A stretch of 19,480 nt of DNA from an uncultured Clostridia bacterium (GCA_934167305.1 CAKPKQ010000022.1:1-19480), one strand, 5' to 3'; shown: positions 1 to 7,350, counted from the first letter of the stretch. A program made the numbers and translations. Notes: a model not told the origin generated them from the letters alone.

Positions 1-482
1 GATCAAGATCAGGTGATATTGACCCAACTGTTGTAACATTCTTAATGGAAAAAGAAAACTTAACAGCTCAAGAAGTAAACACTTTATTAAATAAAAAATC
101 TGGCAAATTAGGATTATCTGGAATCAGTTGTGATGACAGAGATATTGAAGCTGCTATAAAAGAAGGAAATCAAAGAGCTAAACTTGCAATAGACAATTTT
201 GAATATCAAGTTGCAGGATATATTGGAAGATTTGCAGTTCAAATGAAAGGCGTTGACGCAATTGTTTTCGCTGGTGGAATTGGTGAAAATGGAATTGATG
301 CAAGAAAAGAAATATGCGAATACCTTGAATTTATGGGTGTAAAAATCGATGATGAAAAGAACAACTGTAGAGGAAAAGAAGCTGAAATTTCAACTACAGA
401 TTCAAAAATTAAAGTATTTGTTGTTCCAACTAACGAAGAATTAATGATTGCAAGAGATACAATGGAAATAGTAAGCAAATAA
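1..482 (+). CDS. ackA: Acetate kinase, C-terminal part (5' end outside window)
   Basis: The reading frame is open from the window edge (first full codon at base 3) to a TAA at 480-482, giving about 159 residues of an enzyme normally near 400. It begins in the conserved stretch SRSGDIDPTVVTFLM and carries the acetate kinase signature FAGGIGENG, followed by the family's usual end VVPTNEELMIARDT. Acetate kinase interconverts acetyl phosphate plus ADP with acetate plus ATP, the ATP-yielding last step of fermentative acetate production in the cytoplasm. An ATG at 45 is internal and is not the start. A hairpin terminator follows directly. pta often precedes ackA, but that side lies outside the window. 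Confidence 0.96.
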   Translation, partial: SRSGDIDPTVVTFLMEKENLTAQEVNTLLNKKSGKLGLSGISCDDRDIEAAIKEGNQRAKLAIDNFEYQVAGYIGRFAVQMKGVDAIVFAGGIGENGIDARKEICEYLEFMGVKIDDEKNNCRGKEAEISTTDSKIKVFVVPTNEELMIARDTMEIVSK

Positions 483-488
483 TATATC

Positions 489-521
489 AAAAAAGAGTTC
501 AAAAAAATCGAACTCTTTTTT
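489..521 (+). terminator. Intrinsic terminator of ackA
   Basis: A 12-bp perfect stem (489-500 with 510-521, arms AAAAAAGAGTTC and GAACTCTTTTTT) encloses a 9-base loop, and the U-rich tract is part of the 3' arm. It starts six bases after the ackA stop codon. Confidence 0.85.
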
Positions 522-593
522 AGTATAGTCTTTTCTAAAATTTAATTTAATGATATTATATATAAAAACATATAAAGAAAGGGGTATTTTATA

Positions 594-1568
594 ATGATAG
601 ACTTAAAAGAAAATCCACCATTTTTAAATTCATTTTTAGAATACCTAACTGGAATTCTAAATAAATCTGTTAATACGGTTAAAGAATATAATTACGATTT
701 AGCACATTTTCTAAAGTTTATATTACATCATTTTAATATGTCATCAGAAGAGGATATAAAAAATATTGATATACATGATATGAGTATAGAAACAGTTAAA
801 CAAATTAAATTAGAGGACATACATGCTTTTTTATACTATTTAACTGAAACATACCATAGTAAGGCTGCAACCCGTGCGAGAAAAGCTGCAAGTATTAGAA
901 TGTTTTTTAGTTATTTAACCCAAAAAGCACATTTATTAGAAGTAAATCCAGCTCAAGGCTTAGAAACACCTAAACTTGATAAAAGACTTCCTAAATACCT
1001 AACTTTAGAACAAAGCAAAGAATTACTCGAGGTTACTAAATCAGAATCAGGAGATTTTAAAGAAAGAGATTATGCAATTATCACTTTGTTTTTAAATTGT
1101 GGTATGCGTCTATCTGAATTAGTAAGTATTAATATAAAAGACATTAATTTTTATGATAACAAGTTAAATGTAATAGGGAAGGGAAACAAAGAAAGAACCA
1201 TATACTTAAATAAAGCATGTATTGATGCAATAAACTCATATTTAGCTGTAAGACCACATGATGGTGTGAAATTTGACTCAAGAGATGCTTTATTTTTAAG
1301 TAAGAGAAAAGAACGTATTAGTAATAGAATGGTCCAAGAAATTGTAAAAAGAGAATTAGCAAAAGCAGGGTTAGACATAAATAAATATTCTGTCCACAAA
1401 TTAAGACATACAGCTGCAACTCTAATGTATCAATATGGTGATGTAGATATTAGGGCTTTACAAGTATTATTAGGACATGAAAGTATATCTACAACTGAGA
1501 TATATACTCATGTAGAAAATAAGCAAGTGAAAAATGCAGTTGAAAGTAACCCTTTAGCAAACGAATAA
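594..1568 (+). CDS. Tyrosine recombinase, XerC/XerD family
   Basis: A 324-residue site-specific recombinase. Residues about 10-115 form the SAM-like N-terminal DNA-binding domain. The C-terminal catalytic domain has the full active-site set: R172 (NCGMRLSEL), K196 (GKGNKER), H268 and R271 (HKLRH), H295 (LLGHESISTT) and nucleophile Y304 (IYTHV). The start ATG has a GAAAGGGG ribosome site 9 bases upstream. Length and the neat C-terminal end fit chromosome-dimer-resolving Xer proteins better than phage integrases, and no att-like repeats or phage genes are nearby. It probably acts with a partner recombinase at a dif site, which I do not see here. XerC and XerD cannot be told apart by eye. It lies 18 bases before the next gene, probably in one transcript. 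Confidence 0.9.
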   Translation: MIDLKENPPFLNSFLEYLTGILNKSVNTVKEYNYDLAHFLKFILHHFNMSSEEDIKNIDIHDMSIETVKQIKLEDIHAFLYYLTETYHSKAATRARKAASIRMFFSYLTQKAHLLEVNPAQGLETPKLDKRLPKYLTLEQSKELLEVTKSESGDFKERDYAIITLFLNCGMRLSELVSINIKDINFYDNKLNVIGKGNKERTIYLNKACIDAINSYLAVRPHDGVKFDSRDALFLSKRKERISNRMVQEIVKRELAKAGLDINKYSVHKLRHTAATLMYQYGDVDIRALQVLLGHESISTTEIYTHVENKQVKNAVESNPLANE

Positions 1569-1586
1569 ATTAATGGAGGATATTAA

Positions 1587-2432
1587 ATGGAAGAAATAAA
1601 GAAAAAAGAGCATATTAAAATATGCGGAATCAGTATTTGGAGAATTTTGGCATACTTCGTAGTATATAGTGTTGCTGGATTTATTATAGAAACCATATTT
1701 GGAATATTAACTAAAGGAGTATTAGAAAGCAGAAAAAGCTTTTTATATGGTCCATTTTGCAGTATATATGGGCTTGGCGCAGTATTAATGATATTGCCTT
1801 TACAAAAATATAAGAAAAATAATTATACATTGTTCTTTGCAGGATTTTTTATAGGCTCAATTATCGAATACATGGTGAGTTTGATAGGGGAACTTATATT
1901 TCATATAAAATGGTGGGACTATTCTGATCAAATGTTTAATATAAACGGAAGAATCTGTGTTTTATTTTCGCTATTTTGGGGCTTACTTGCAATTTATTTA
2001 ATGTCAGATATAAATCCAAGGATAGATAAGTTTATTGATTTTGTAAAGTCAAAAATTCCTGCTAATTACATGAAAACTATTATTATAGTTTCAATAGTAT
2101 TTTTAAGCTTTGACCTAGGAATTACAGCTTATGCCTTACAAATGTTTAGTGTACGTATTATTCATGAAAATAATTTAAATGTGTCTAACAAACAATTAAT
2201 GGATAATTTATATGAAAAAGTATATATTAATGACCAAAAACAAAAGGATTTTATTTATAAATTTTTTGATGATGAAAAAATGATAAAAACATTTCCTAAT
2301 ATAAAAATAGAAGATGTTGATGGCAATATTTTATTCTTTAGAAACTATGTTAAAGATATAAAACCATATTATTATAATTTTAGAGCAAACTCACACTTGA
2401 AACTAAAATATTTCGAAGAGGTAGATTACTAG
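1587..2432 (+). CDS. Putative ABC-transporter type IV / CmpB-family membrane protein (PF06541-like)
   Basis: A 281-residue integral membrane protein. The first 190 residues carry the hallmarks of the family named putative ABC-transporter type IV (ABC_trans_CmpB): GFIIET (31-36), FLYGPFCSIYGLGA (52-65), WWDYSD (109-114) and NINGRICVLFSLFWG (118-132). About five hydrophobic segments can be seen (roughly 17-40, 55-71, 81-105, 121-140 and 162-186). Residues from about 190 to 281 form a polar tail with many lysines and tyrosines. No ATP-binding motif is present and no ABC ATPase lies nearby, so a transport role is only a family label. The GGAGG site at about 1575-1579 gives good spacing to this ATG. 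The 18-base gap after the recombinase suggests co-transcription; I see no functional link. Confidence 0.8.
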   Translation: MEEIKKKEHIKICGISIWRILAYFVVYSVAGFIIETIFGILTKGVLESRKSFLYGPFCSIYGLGAVLMILPLQKYKKNNYTLFFAGFFIGSIIEYMVSLIGELIFHIKWWDYSDQMFNINGRICVLFSLFWGLLAIYLMSDINPRIDKFIDFVKSKIPANYMKTIIIVSIVFLSFDLGITAYALQMFSVRIIHENNLNVSNKQLMDNLYEKVYINDQKQKDFIYKFFDDEKMIKTFPNIKIEDVDGNILFFRNYVKDIKPYYYNFRANSHLKLKYFEEVDY

Positions 2433-2438
2433 AACTCC

Positions 2439-2467
2439 TTTACTTTCGGGCTTTTTCATGATATAAT
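2439..2467 (+). promoter_or_regulatory. Sigma-A-type promoter of the 108-residue gene
   Basis: TTTACT at 2439-2444, a 17-base spacer, and TATAAT at 2462-2467 preceded by TG one base upstream (extended -10). It begins six bases after the previous stop codon and gives a leader of roughly 40 bases. Confidence 0.6.
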
Positions 2468-2512
2468 TGGCCTACATTCTAAATGGAATGAATAATTTAA
2501 GGAGGTTGCTTT

Positions 2513-2839
2513 ATGAAACGGGTAAACCTTGTAGGAAACTATAAACAAGAGGTAAGTCCCTGTGAAATGGAAGACATTTTGGTGTTTTCAAAAATGGCAC
2601 ATATAATTCCTAAATTTGGTGAAACGTATTTACCATTGAATGTGTGGTTGATTGCAAAAAATTCTTCCCCAAAAAAATTCATTGGAGGCAGGCTTCAGAT
2701 TGTTAGATGGCAATTTGTCGAAGATCAAAATGGAAACCTCATATTAGCATACCGTGCGCGCAGGATTGATGGTATCCCAAATGTATATGAATTACTTTAC
2801 AGTCCGCAAATAGGACATTACTTGAAAAAAATACCGTAA
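2513..2839 (+). CDS. Hypothetical protein, 108 residues
   Basis: Small soluble protein of unknown function that I do not recognise. It has a perfect AAGGAGG ribosome site at 2499-2505 and a good promoter upstream, and it ends just before a strong hairpin terminator, so it looks like a well-expressed single-gene unit. The sequence alternates hydrophobic and polar residues, suggesting a small beta-rich fold (FIGGRLQIVRWQFVED, then NLILAYRARRIDG). There is no signal peptide, membrane helix or catalytic motif. The C-terminus is basic (GHYLKKIP). Its codons look less AT-rich than those of the two genes before it. It might be a regulator-like or phage-derived small protein, but nothing in the sequence decides this. 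Confidence 0.7.
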   Translation: MKRVNLVGNYKQEVSPCEMEDILVFSKMAHIIPKFGETYLPLNVWLIAKNSSPKKFIGGRLQIVRWQFVEDQNGNLILAYRARRIDGIPNVYELLYSPQIGHYLKKIP

Positions 2840-2853
2840 AGCATACCAAACTC

Positions 2854-2883
2854 AACAAAGCACCAAATAATTGGTGCTTTGTT
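2854..2883 (+). terminator. Intrinsic terminator after the 108-residue gene
   Basis: A 13-bp perfect stem, 2854-2866 (AACAAAGCACCAA) with 2871-2883, and a 4-base loop, followed by ATTTACTT. It starts 14 bases after the stop codon. Confidence 0.85.
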
Positions 2884-2884
2884 A

Positions 2885-2913
2885 TTTACTTATTAGTACA
2901 TATATTATATAAT
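2885..2913 (+). promoter_or_regulatory. Sigma-A-type promoter of the 77-residue gene
   Basis: TTTACT at 2885-2890, a 17-base spacer and a perfect TATAAT at 2908-2913. The -35 hexamer and spacing are identical to those of the preceding small gene. The leader contains AAATCCCT twice (2924-2931 and 2935-2942). Confidence 0.6.
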
Positions 2914-2971
2914 AATTATTGGCAAATCCCTTTGAAATCCCTAAAAATAATTATTTAAGGAGGCAACTACT

Positions 2972-3205
2972 ATGTTTCGAAAAGAACGTCTGTTACCCGA
3001 AGGCTGTGTGAGGCTCTATAAGCTGTATCAGCTACCTGGCTGTTATTCGGCAGAACTAGGAAATGAAGCTACAGACTTAATATATAATACTTCTCAAAGA
3101 GTTATATATTATTACCGTAGAGGACTATTTATGACACCATACTACGGAAGACATGGAAAGCTCTGCACACTCAACGAAAAGGGGCAGATAGTAGAAATTA
3201 AGTAG
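2972..3205 (+). CDS. Hypothetical protein, 77 residues
   Basis: Small soluble protein, not recognised with confidence. It has an AAGGAGG ribosome site about 10 bases before the ATG, its own promoter and a hairpin behind it. It is rich in tyrosine, arginine and glycine (RVIYYYRRGLFMTPYYGRHG, then a short KGQIVEIK tail). The order of a strand ending in a tyrosine pair, then a glycine turn, then a proline, then a charged turn recalls small DUF6440-type proteins, but the match is too weak to assign. A hand count gives about 39% GC for this gene, clearly above the surrounding DNA, which fits recent acquisition or high expression. No signal peptide or membrane segment is visible. Confidence 0.65.
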   Translation: MFRKERLLPEGCVRLYKLYQLPGCYSAELGNEATDLIYNTSQRVIYYYRRGLFMTPYYGRHGKLCTLNEKGQIVEIK

Positions 3206-3213
3206 GACAATTA

Positions 3214-3239
3214 GATGAGAGTAGATATCCACTCTCATT
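3214..3239 (+). terminator. Hairpin after the 77-residue gene, probable terminator
   Basis: Stem 3214-3222 with 3231-3239 (core TGAGAGT/ACTCTCA) and an 8-base loop. The U-tract is weak (TAATTATT), so termination may be partial. Confidence 0.5.
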
Positions 3240-3251
3240 AATTATTGGAAT

Positions 3252-3280
3252 TTGGTAATAAAATCTCTACAAAGTAATAT
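3252..3280 (+). promoter_or_regulatory. Candidate sigma-A promoter before the 22-codon frame
   Basis: TTGGTA at 3252-3257, a 17-base spacer and TAATAT at 3275-3280. Base composition makes chance matches likely, but the position fits the unit that ends at the 3415-3440 terminator. Confidence 0.4.
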
Positions 3281-3314
3281 ATATTTATATAAATATATTC
3301 GTTGAGGTAGAAGA

Positions 3315-3383
3315 ATGATAAATATTAATGACACAACAGTTGCTGTTGAAACATCAGCTGATTTGTTGATTTTGGAAACTTAG
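3315..3383 (+). CDS. Possible 22-residue peptide or gene remnant
   Basis: An ATG preceded by GAGGT (3304-3308) opens 22 codons (MINI..., ending ...LLILET) and stops at TAG 3381-3383. A promoter-like sequence lies upstream and a strong terminator begins 31 bases after the stop, so this stretch is probably transcribed as a short unit of about 150 bases. The peptide is acidic and not recognised. It could be a real small peptide, a leader, a small RNA with an accidental frame, or the 5' remnant of a lost longer gene. Confidence 0.25.
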   Translation: MININDTTVAVETSADLLILET

Positions 3384-3414
3384 AACTACGTAATGTTCCA
3401 TCCCATAAAAATAT

Positions 3415-3440
3415 AAGAGCTAGGCTACTGCCTAGTTCTT
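3415..3440 (+). terminator. Intrinsic terminator of the third small unit
   Basis: An 11-bp stem with one G-U pair (3415-3425 with 3430-3440, core GCTAGGC/GCCTAGT) and a TACT tetraloop, followed by a short AT-rich tail. Confidence 0.7.
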
Positions 3441-3957
3441 TATACATATAGTTTTAAAGATAAAGTGAAAAAGCAAGAGGGAGTAGGGGGAATAGGCTAA
3501 CTTTTAGAATTATATATTTTAAAATATTAATATAGAAATTTTATTTTAATTTCTAATATTATAATTAAATTTTTTAAAATATATAAATATAAAATTAAAA
3601 AGATAAAATATAAAAATAAAAAGTAAAATAAAAATTATAAAATAGTAAAAATTAATTTATTATTTTATTTTTGGTATAATTTATTTAAATTACGAACATT
3701 TGTTGTTACAATTATAAATTAATACTATTAAAGAATTCTATAATTATTTATATAGAATATTATATAAATAAAGATTATTAATTCTACAATAATTTATATA
3801 TTAGCCACAATAAAATTAGTTTTAAGACGTTTTATCTAGAAATTAATATAATTTTATATGTATAGATTATAACTTCTAATTTATACATAATAACAATTAA
3901 TGATGTAATTATTATAGAAACCTCAAGATGTAGATATTTCTTAAAAAAACTAAAAAC

Positions 3958-4034
3958 GTCTAAAAAAGCGACGCTCTAAAATCGATTTTAAGGCGTTTTT
4001 ATTTTTTAGACATATAACTTGTTGTCTAAAAAAT
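3958..4034. repeat. Triple GTCTAAAAAA inverted-repeat element with internal hairpin
   Basis: GTCTAAAAAA occurs directly at 3958-3967, inverted at 4002-4011, and directly again at 4024-4033. The second and third copies form a 12-bp perfect inverted repeat (4001-4012 with 4023-4034). Between copies one and two lies a hairpin, 3971-3996 (ACGCT...GGCGT around a TAAAATCGATTTTA palindrome), followed by TTTTATTTTTT. That part looks like a plus-strand intrinsic terminator. The middle copy can pair with either neighbour but not both. Confidence 0.55.
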
Positions 4035-4316
4035 AGCTTAATATTGAAGATATAGCTAGAAAGCAAATATTTATAAAAAAGTTGTACAATTTAGATAAAA
4101 ATATATAATGATAAAATATTCGAAATGAAATTATATGAATAAAAATTATAAAAGGATTAGAATCGAATTTAATAAGTAAGCAATAGATAAGATTATATAA
4201 ATATAATAATCAAATTGAATATAAGGTAATAAAGTAATAAGCTGTAGGTTAGAAAATAGCTAAAAGTAGCAGGAGAGGAGCTATATAGCATATATATGCA
4301 AATTTTCCTCCACTTA

Positions 4317-4344
4317 ATTGCGCAAAACTTTGATTTTGTGCAAT
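4317..4344. other. Hairpin with no U-tract
   Basis: An 11-bp stem with one G-T position (4317-4327 with 4334-4344, arms ATTGCGCAAAA and TTTTGTGCAAT) and a 6-base loop. Neither side has a run of T, so it does not look like a terminator. Function unknown. Confidence 0.4.
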
Positions 4345-4453
4345 AAGAATTATCTATTTTTAGTAGTATTATATTATCACTACCCTACATTAATCAGAAT
4401 TTAAATCCAACAATTATATATACTATTATTTAAAAAATGTTAATACAATAAAT

Positions 4454-4488
4454 AAAAAGTAATCAGAATCTATTTCTGACTACTTTTT
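4454..4488 (-). terminator. Intrinsic terminator of rho
   Basis: A 15-base arm at 4454-4468 pairs with 4474-4488 with one mismatch (AAAAAGTAATCAGAA and TTCTGACTACTTTTT). It has a poly-U 3' arm on both strands and lies 25 bases after the rho stop codon. Confidence 0.75.
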
Positions 4489-4513
4489 AAAATATAAATA
4501 TTCAATAATTACC

Positions 4514-5884
4514 TTATTTTGAATTTTTTAAAAAATATGACATTTTATCTAAAAACTCATTATTATTTTTGGTTGCAACCATTTGCGTAATTAATTCTTC
4601 AGTAACATCTGCAACAGACATTGTTGACATTGCTTTTCTTAATGCAAATACTGTTTCTAATTCTTTTGGAGTTAATAAAAGTTCTTCCCTTCTTGTTCCA
4701 GATTTATTTATATCAATTGCTGGGAAAATTCTCTTTTCTGATAATTTTCTATCTAAGTGAACTTCCATATTACCAGTACCTTTGAATTCTTCAAATATAA
4801 CATCATCCATTCTACTTCCTGTTTCTATTAATGCAGTAGCTAAAATTGTTAGGCTTCCCCCATTCTCTATATTTCTAGCTGCTCCAAAGAATTTTTTAGG
4901 TTTATGTAATGCACTTGGATCTAAACCACCAGATAATGTTCTTCCTGAAGATGGTATAGATAAGTTATATGCTCTTGCTAAACGAGTAATACTGTCTAAT
5001 AATATAACTACATCCTTCTTTTGCTCTGTTAATCTTTTAGCTCTTTCTAATACCATTTCTGCTACTTTTACATGATGTTCAGGTAGTTCATCAAAAGTAG
5101 AATATATAACATCACCTTTAATGCTACGTTTCATGTCTGTAACTTCTTCTGGACGTTCATCTATTAAAAGTACTATTAATTCTATTTCTGGATTATTTAT
5201 TGTAATACTATTTGCAATTTTCTTTAATAATGTAGTTTTTCCGACCTTTGGTGGAGCAACTATCATTCCTCTTTGTCCTTTTCCAATTGGTGACATTAAG
5301 TCAATAATTCTCATTGCGTATTCATTTGAAACTGTTTCTAATCTAATTCTTTCTTCTGGATAAATAGGCGTTAAGTCATCAAATTTTTGTCTTCTATATG
5401 CCTTTTCTGGTGCTTCACCATTAACTTCGCCAACATAAATTAATGCAGGGAATTTTTCTCCTTCTTTTGGTTGTCTTGCAATACCTTTTATTTTATCGCC
5501 TTTGTCTAATCTAAACCTTCTAATTTGAATAGGCGATATATATACGTCCTTTGGCGTAGATAAATAATTTTCTCCTCTTAAAAAACCATATCCATCTGGT
5601 AATACTTCTAATATACCTTCAACAATTTGGTCATCTGCATTTGTTACTTTATACGAGCCAGTTGAAGGCTCAGCTATATTACTTGTAGTTACATCTGTTT
5701 CAACATAGTTGTCACCATAATTAATCAGTTCATCATCGTAATTTGATGCTTGTACATCATCATTAGTAGAGACATTTGACAATTCCTGCATTAATTCATC
5801 TTTTTTTAGTTTAGAACTATTTTTTATTCCTTTTTCTTTTGCAAGCTGACGTAATTCAACTAATGTATAATTTTCTAAATCCAT
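4514..5884 (-). CDS. rho: Transcription termination factor Rho
   Basis: A 456-residue hexameric RNA-dependent ATPase that ends transcription at untranslated RNA. Residues about 1-40 form the Rho N-terminal helical domain (LVELRQLAKEKGI). Residues 40-75 are an acidic, low-complexity linker. Residues about 87-155 are the cold-shock-like RNA-binding domain (ILEVLPDGYGFLR, then DVYISPIQIRRF). The ATPase core follows with Walker A APPKVGKTT (210-218), Walker B VVILLD (292-297), the Q-loop region SGGLDPSALHKPKKFFGAAR (318-337) and a conserved IETGSRMDDVIFEEFKGTGN. Length and motifs are complete. The start has a GGGGG ribosome site seven bases upstream. It is the last gene on this strand and has its own terminator. 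Confidence 0.97.
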   Translation of the reverse strand: MDLENYTLVELRQLAKEKGIKNSSKLKKDELMQELSNVSTNDDVQASNYDDELINYGDNYVETDVTTSNIAEPSTGSYKVTNADDQIVEGILEVLPDGYGFLRGENYLSTPKDVYISPIQIRRFRLDKGDKIKGIARQPKEGEKFPALIYVGEVNGEAPEKAYRRQKFDDLTPIYPEERIRLETVSNEYAMRIIDLMSPIGKGQRGMIVAPPKVGKTTLLKKIANSITINNPEIELIVLLIDERPEEVTDMKRSIKGDVIYSTFDELPEHHVKVAEMVLERAKRLTEQKKDVVILLDSITRLARAYNLSIPSSGRTLSGGLDPSALHKPKKFFGAARNIENGGSLTILATALIETGSRMDDVIFEEFKGTGNMEVHLDRKLSEKRIFPAIDINKSGTRREELLLTPKELETVFALRKAMSTMSVADVTEELITQMVATKNNNEFLDKMSYFLKNSK

Positions 5885-5914
5885 ATAATTTCCCCCATTA
5901 TTAAATTTATATAA

Positions 5915-5938
5915 ACAGACAAAACAAAACTTGTCCGT
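5915..5938 (-). promoter_or_regulatory. Hairpin in the rho leader
   Basis: On the minus strand ACGGACAA pairs with TTGTCTGT (8 bp with one G-U), around an 8-base loop, about 30 bases before the rho start. rho leaders often take part in autoregulation, but nothing here shows a mechanism. Confidence 0.3.
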
Positions 5939-6030
5939 GTTTTTTATTTTATTTGACTAATTCCTTTGGATTTTTTAAACTAGAATTAAAATTTAGATTA
6001 AAATTATTGAATAAATATAAATTGTGTATA

Positions 6031-6060
6031 ATAATGAGAAAGGATGAACTTTCTCATTAT
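6031..6060 (-). terminator. Hairpin after divIC, probable terminator
   Basis: A perfect 12-bp stem, 6031-6042 with 6049-6060 (ATAATGAGAAAG/CTTTCTCATTAT), and a 6-base loop, 25 bases past the divIC stop. The following minus-strand tail is AT-rich without a clean U-run, so efficiency is uncertain. Confidence 0.55.
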
Positions 6061-6085
6061 ATAAGTACATTTATTGGTACATAAA

Positions 6086-6361
6086 TTATTTACTGATATC
6101 TATATATACTTTTTCATTTGGCAAATACATGTCTAGCTTTTCTCTGGCAACTTCTTCAATATATTCTTTTGAATTTATATTTGCTTTTGTTTCAAGTAAT
6201 TGCTCCTTTTTTTCTTCTTCAGCAGCAATTTGTTCTGTATATCTTTTACTATCTGCTTTATATGCATTTAACTCTTTTTGCTGAACAAAAAATGTATAAA
6301 CCACATAAATTAGTATAGCAATAATTATAATTCTTTTAAAATTTATTTTTTTATTTTTCAT
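6086..6361 (-). CDS. divIC: Septum formation initiator, DivIC/FtsB family
   Basis: A small bitopic membrane protein of the divisome. Counting from this start (91 residues), a short lysine-rich cytoplasmic end is followed by one hydrophobic helix at about 9-26 and a charged coiled coil at about 27-65. The family's C-terminal motif then appears (EYIEEVAREKLDMYLPNEKVY). With FtsL and DivIB it helps activate septal wall synthesis. An in-frame ATG lies four codons upstream at 6373, but the only AAGGA site abuts it directly; that site sits 12 bases before the ATG used here, so this start is preferred, not certain. It follows yabQ, as in Bacillus, where yabP-yabQ-divIC are neighbours. Confidence 0.87.
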   Translation of the reverse strand: MKNKKINFKRIIIIAILIYVVYTFFVQQKELNAYKADSKRYTEQIAAEEEKKEQLLETKANINSKEYIEEVAREKLDMYLPNEKVYIDISK

Positions 6362-6395
6362 CTGTACTTTCATTCCTTAATTAATTTCATGTACT

Positions 6396-6404
6396 ATTAT
6401 AACA
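6396..6404 (-). promoter_or_regulatory. Extended -10 promoter element for divIC
   Basis: On the minus strand the sequence reads TGTTATAAT, a perfect TATAAT with the TG extension. The -35 region (TAGAAA at 17 bases) is poor, as is common with extended -10 promoters. It would start a transcript about 20-30 bases before divIC. Confidence 0.45.
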
Positions 6405-6430
6405 CACTCTAATTTATTTTTCTACAAATT

Positions 6431-6916
6431 TCATAAAATTCCTTCTTTTTCTTGCAATTTAATTTTATTTTTCGCTTTTTTCTTCATGATTTTTGTTGTA
6501 TTTTTAAATATTTTTTTGAAAAATGTAGATAATTTTTGTGCTAAAAATTTTATAGGTTTAACAAGTAAAAAATTAAATATTTTTAAAATTAAGTTTACTG
6601 GATAGGATATTATCTTTTTAATAAATTTTATTATAATAACCGAATATTTTACAATATATTTACTAAGCGTAAGCATGTAAATTAATACTCCCAGCGCAAT
6701 TCCAACAAATATATAACTTCTAATCTCTCCATTATTAAATTTGAATATTGAAAACAATATAATAAAACCTGCCAATATCCAAAACAAAATATCTTGCAAA
6801 GTTGTTAGCCAATCAGCTGTTTTAAAACTTCTACGTAAGATTCTAAAAATATCAAATAAAACACCTATAACTATTCCTGTGGCTGTAAAAGCAATTAAGC
6901 AAAGTAGTTGTTCCAT
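6431..6916 (-). CDS. yabQ: Spore cortex biosynthesis protein YabQ
   Basis: A 161-residue membrane protein. The N-terminus gives the YabQ pattern: a hydrophobic helix followed by GVLFDIFRILRRSF (residues 18-31), then helices at about 42-60 and 67-86, then an extremely lysine-rich amphipathic tail. In Bacillus YabQ sits in the forespore outer membrane and is needed for cortex formation. The frame continues upstream to a TTG at 6952, but the ATG used here has an AAGGGA site 11 bases before it and gives the family's usual N-terminus. It lies 62 bases after yabP and 69 bases before divIC. The long basic tail is more repetitive than I expect for the family. Confidence 0.88.
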   Translation of the reverse strand: MEQLLCLIAFTATGIVIGVLFDIFRILRRSFKTADWLTTLQDILFWILAGFIILFSIFKFNNGEIRSYIFVGIALGVLIYMLTLSKYIVKYSVIIIKFIKKIISYPVNLILKIFNFLLVKPIKFLAQKLSTFFKKIFKNTTKIMKKKAKNKIKLQEKEGIL

Positions 6917-6978
6917 TTTAAACTCATTCCCTTCACATTGAGCTTGATGCAATGAAAATTCTAATTATTTTCAATGCC

Positions 6979-7281
6979 CTATTTGAAGATTTTGCCTAAA
7001 AGTCCTCCACCCTTCTCCATACTATCTTTTTCACTATATGCAAGTTGATATATTGTGCCATCTATTGTTACTTCTGATGTATCTAAGCTCAATTTATTTA
7101 TTCTCAAATTTTCTCCTTTTACTGTAAGCAAACCTAATTCAGTTTCTAAAATAACTATTTGATCATCAAAACTAAGTACATCTAATACTCCTGTAATATT
7201 TAATTTCTCTCTATTTTCTAAAACGATATTTTGAATAACATTTGTCATACTTGACATTGATTTTCTTTCTTCTAATGGCAT
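6979..7281 (-). CDS. yabP: Sporulation protein YabP
   Basis: A 100-residue soluble protein with the YabP-family core: LENREKLNITGVLDVLSFDD, then VILETELGLLTVKGENLRINKLSLD and a final IDGTIYQLAYS. The family includes the spore-specific YabP and YqfC proteins, which act in mother-cell development. AAGGAG at 7290-7295 is eight bases before this ATG. The upstream GTG (7290) and ATG (7287) lie on or against the ribosome site, so they are rejected. First gene of the yabP-yabQ-divIC group. It is preceded by a short leader after the aspartate kinase terminator, where I could not identify a clear SigE promoter. Confidence 0.93.
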   Translation of the reverse strand: MPLEERKSMSSMTNVIQNIVLENREKLNITGVLDVLSFDDQIVILETELGLLTVKGENLRINKLSLDTSEVTIDGTIYQLAYSEKDSMEKGGGLLGKIFK

Positions 7282-7350
7282 ATCCATCACTCCTTAAAAA
7301 CAAGTCTATTTATATATATTCAGGTCTTGTCTTATTTAGAACAAAAATAA

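Larger units (their letters stand above)
3441..4453. other. Gene-free AT-rich stretch of about 1 kb
   Basis: No convincing coding frame, tRNA or rRNA. The DNA is very AT-rich, with a short purine-rich patch at about 3465-3495. It contains several inverted repeats: ATTCTATA/TATAGAAT at 3735-3758, TATGTATA/TATACATA at 3857-3889, the composite element at 3958-4034, palindromes at 4280-4299, and a hairpin at 4317-4344. One extended -10 sequence (TGGTATAAT, 3672-3680) could start a transcript that would run to the hairpin at 3971-3996. It separates plus-strand genes from the convergently transcribed rho. Confidence 0.6.

Noticed and set aside
594..1568. Integrase marking a mobile element
   Set aside because: No att-like repeats, phage or plasmid genes are near, and the protein has the length and ending of a housekeeping Xer recombinase.
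2924..2942. AAATCCCT direct repeat as a CRISPR-like or operator array
   Set aside because: Only two 8-base copies, 11 bases apart. Too short and too few to claim an array; an operator remains possible but unsupported.
3693..3706. CGAACATTTGTTGT resembling a Gram-positive LexA box
   Set aside because: Only 11 of 14 positions fit the consensus I know, and no gene follows that would be part of an SOS response. Chance is likely in DNA this AT-rich.
3441..4453. tRNA, rRNA or replication origin in the gene-free stretch
   Set aside because: No cloverleaf with a T-loop GGTTCAA-type motif, no rRNA-like sequence, and no cluster of DnaA boxes was seen.
4569..5363. Open frames on the plus strand opposite rho
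   Set aside because: They are antisense to a fully recognised gene, lack ribosome sites and have compositions expected of the complement of AT-rich coding DNA. The same holds for plus-strand frames opposite prfB, copA and secA.
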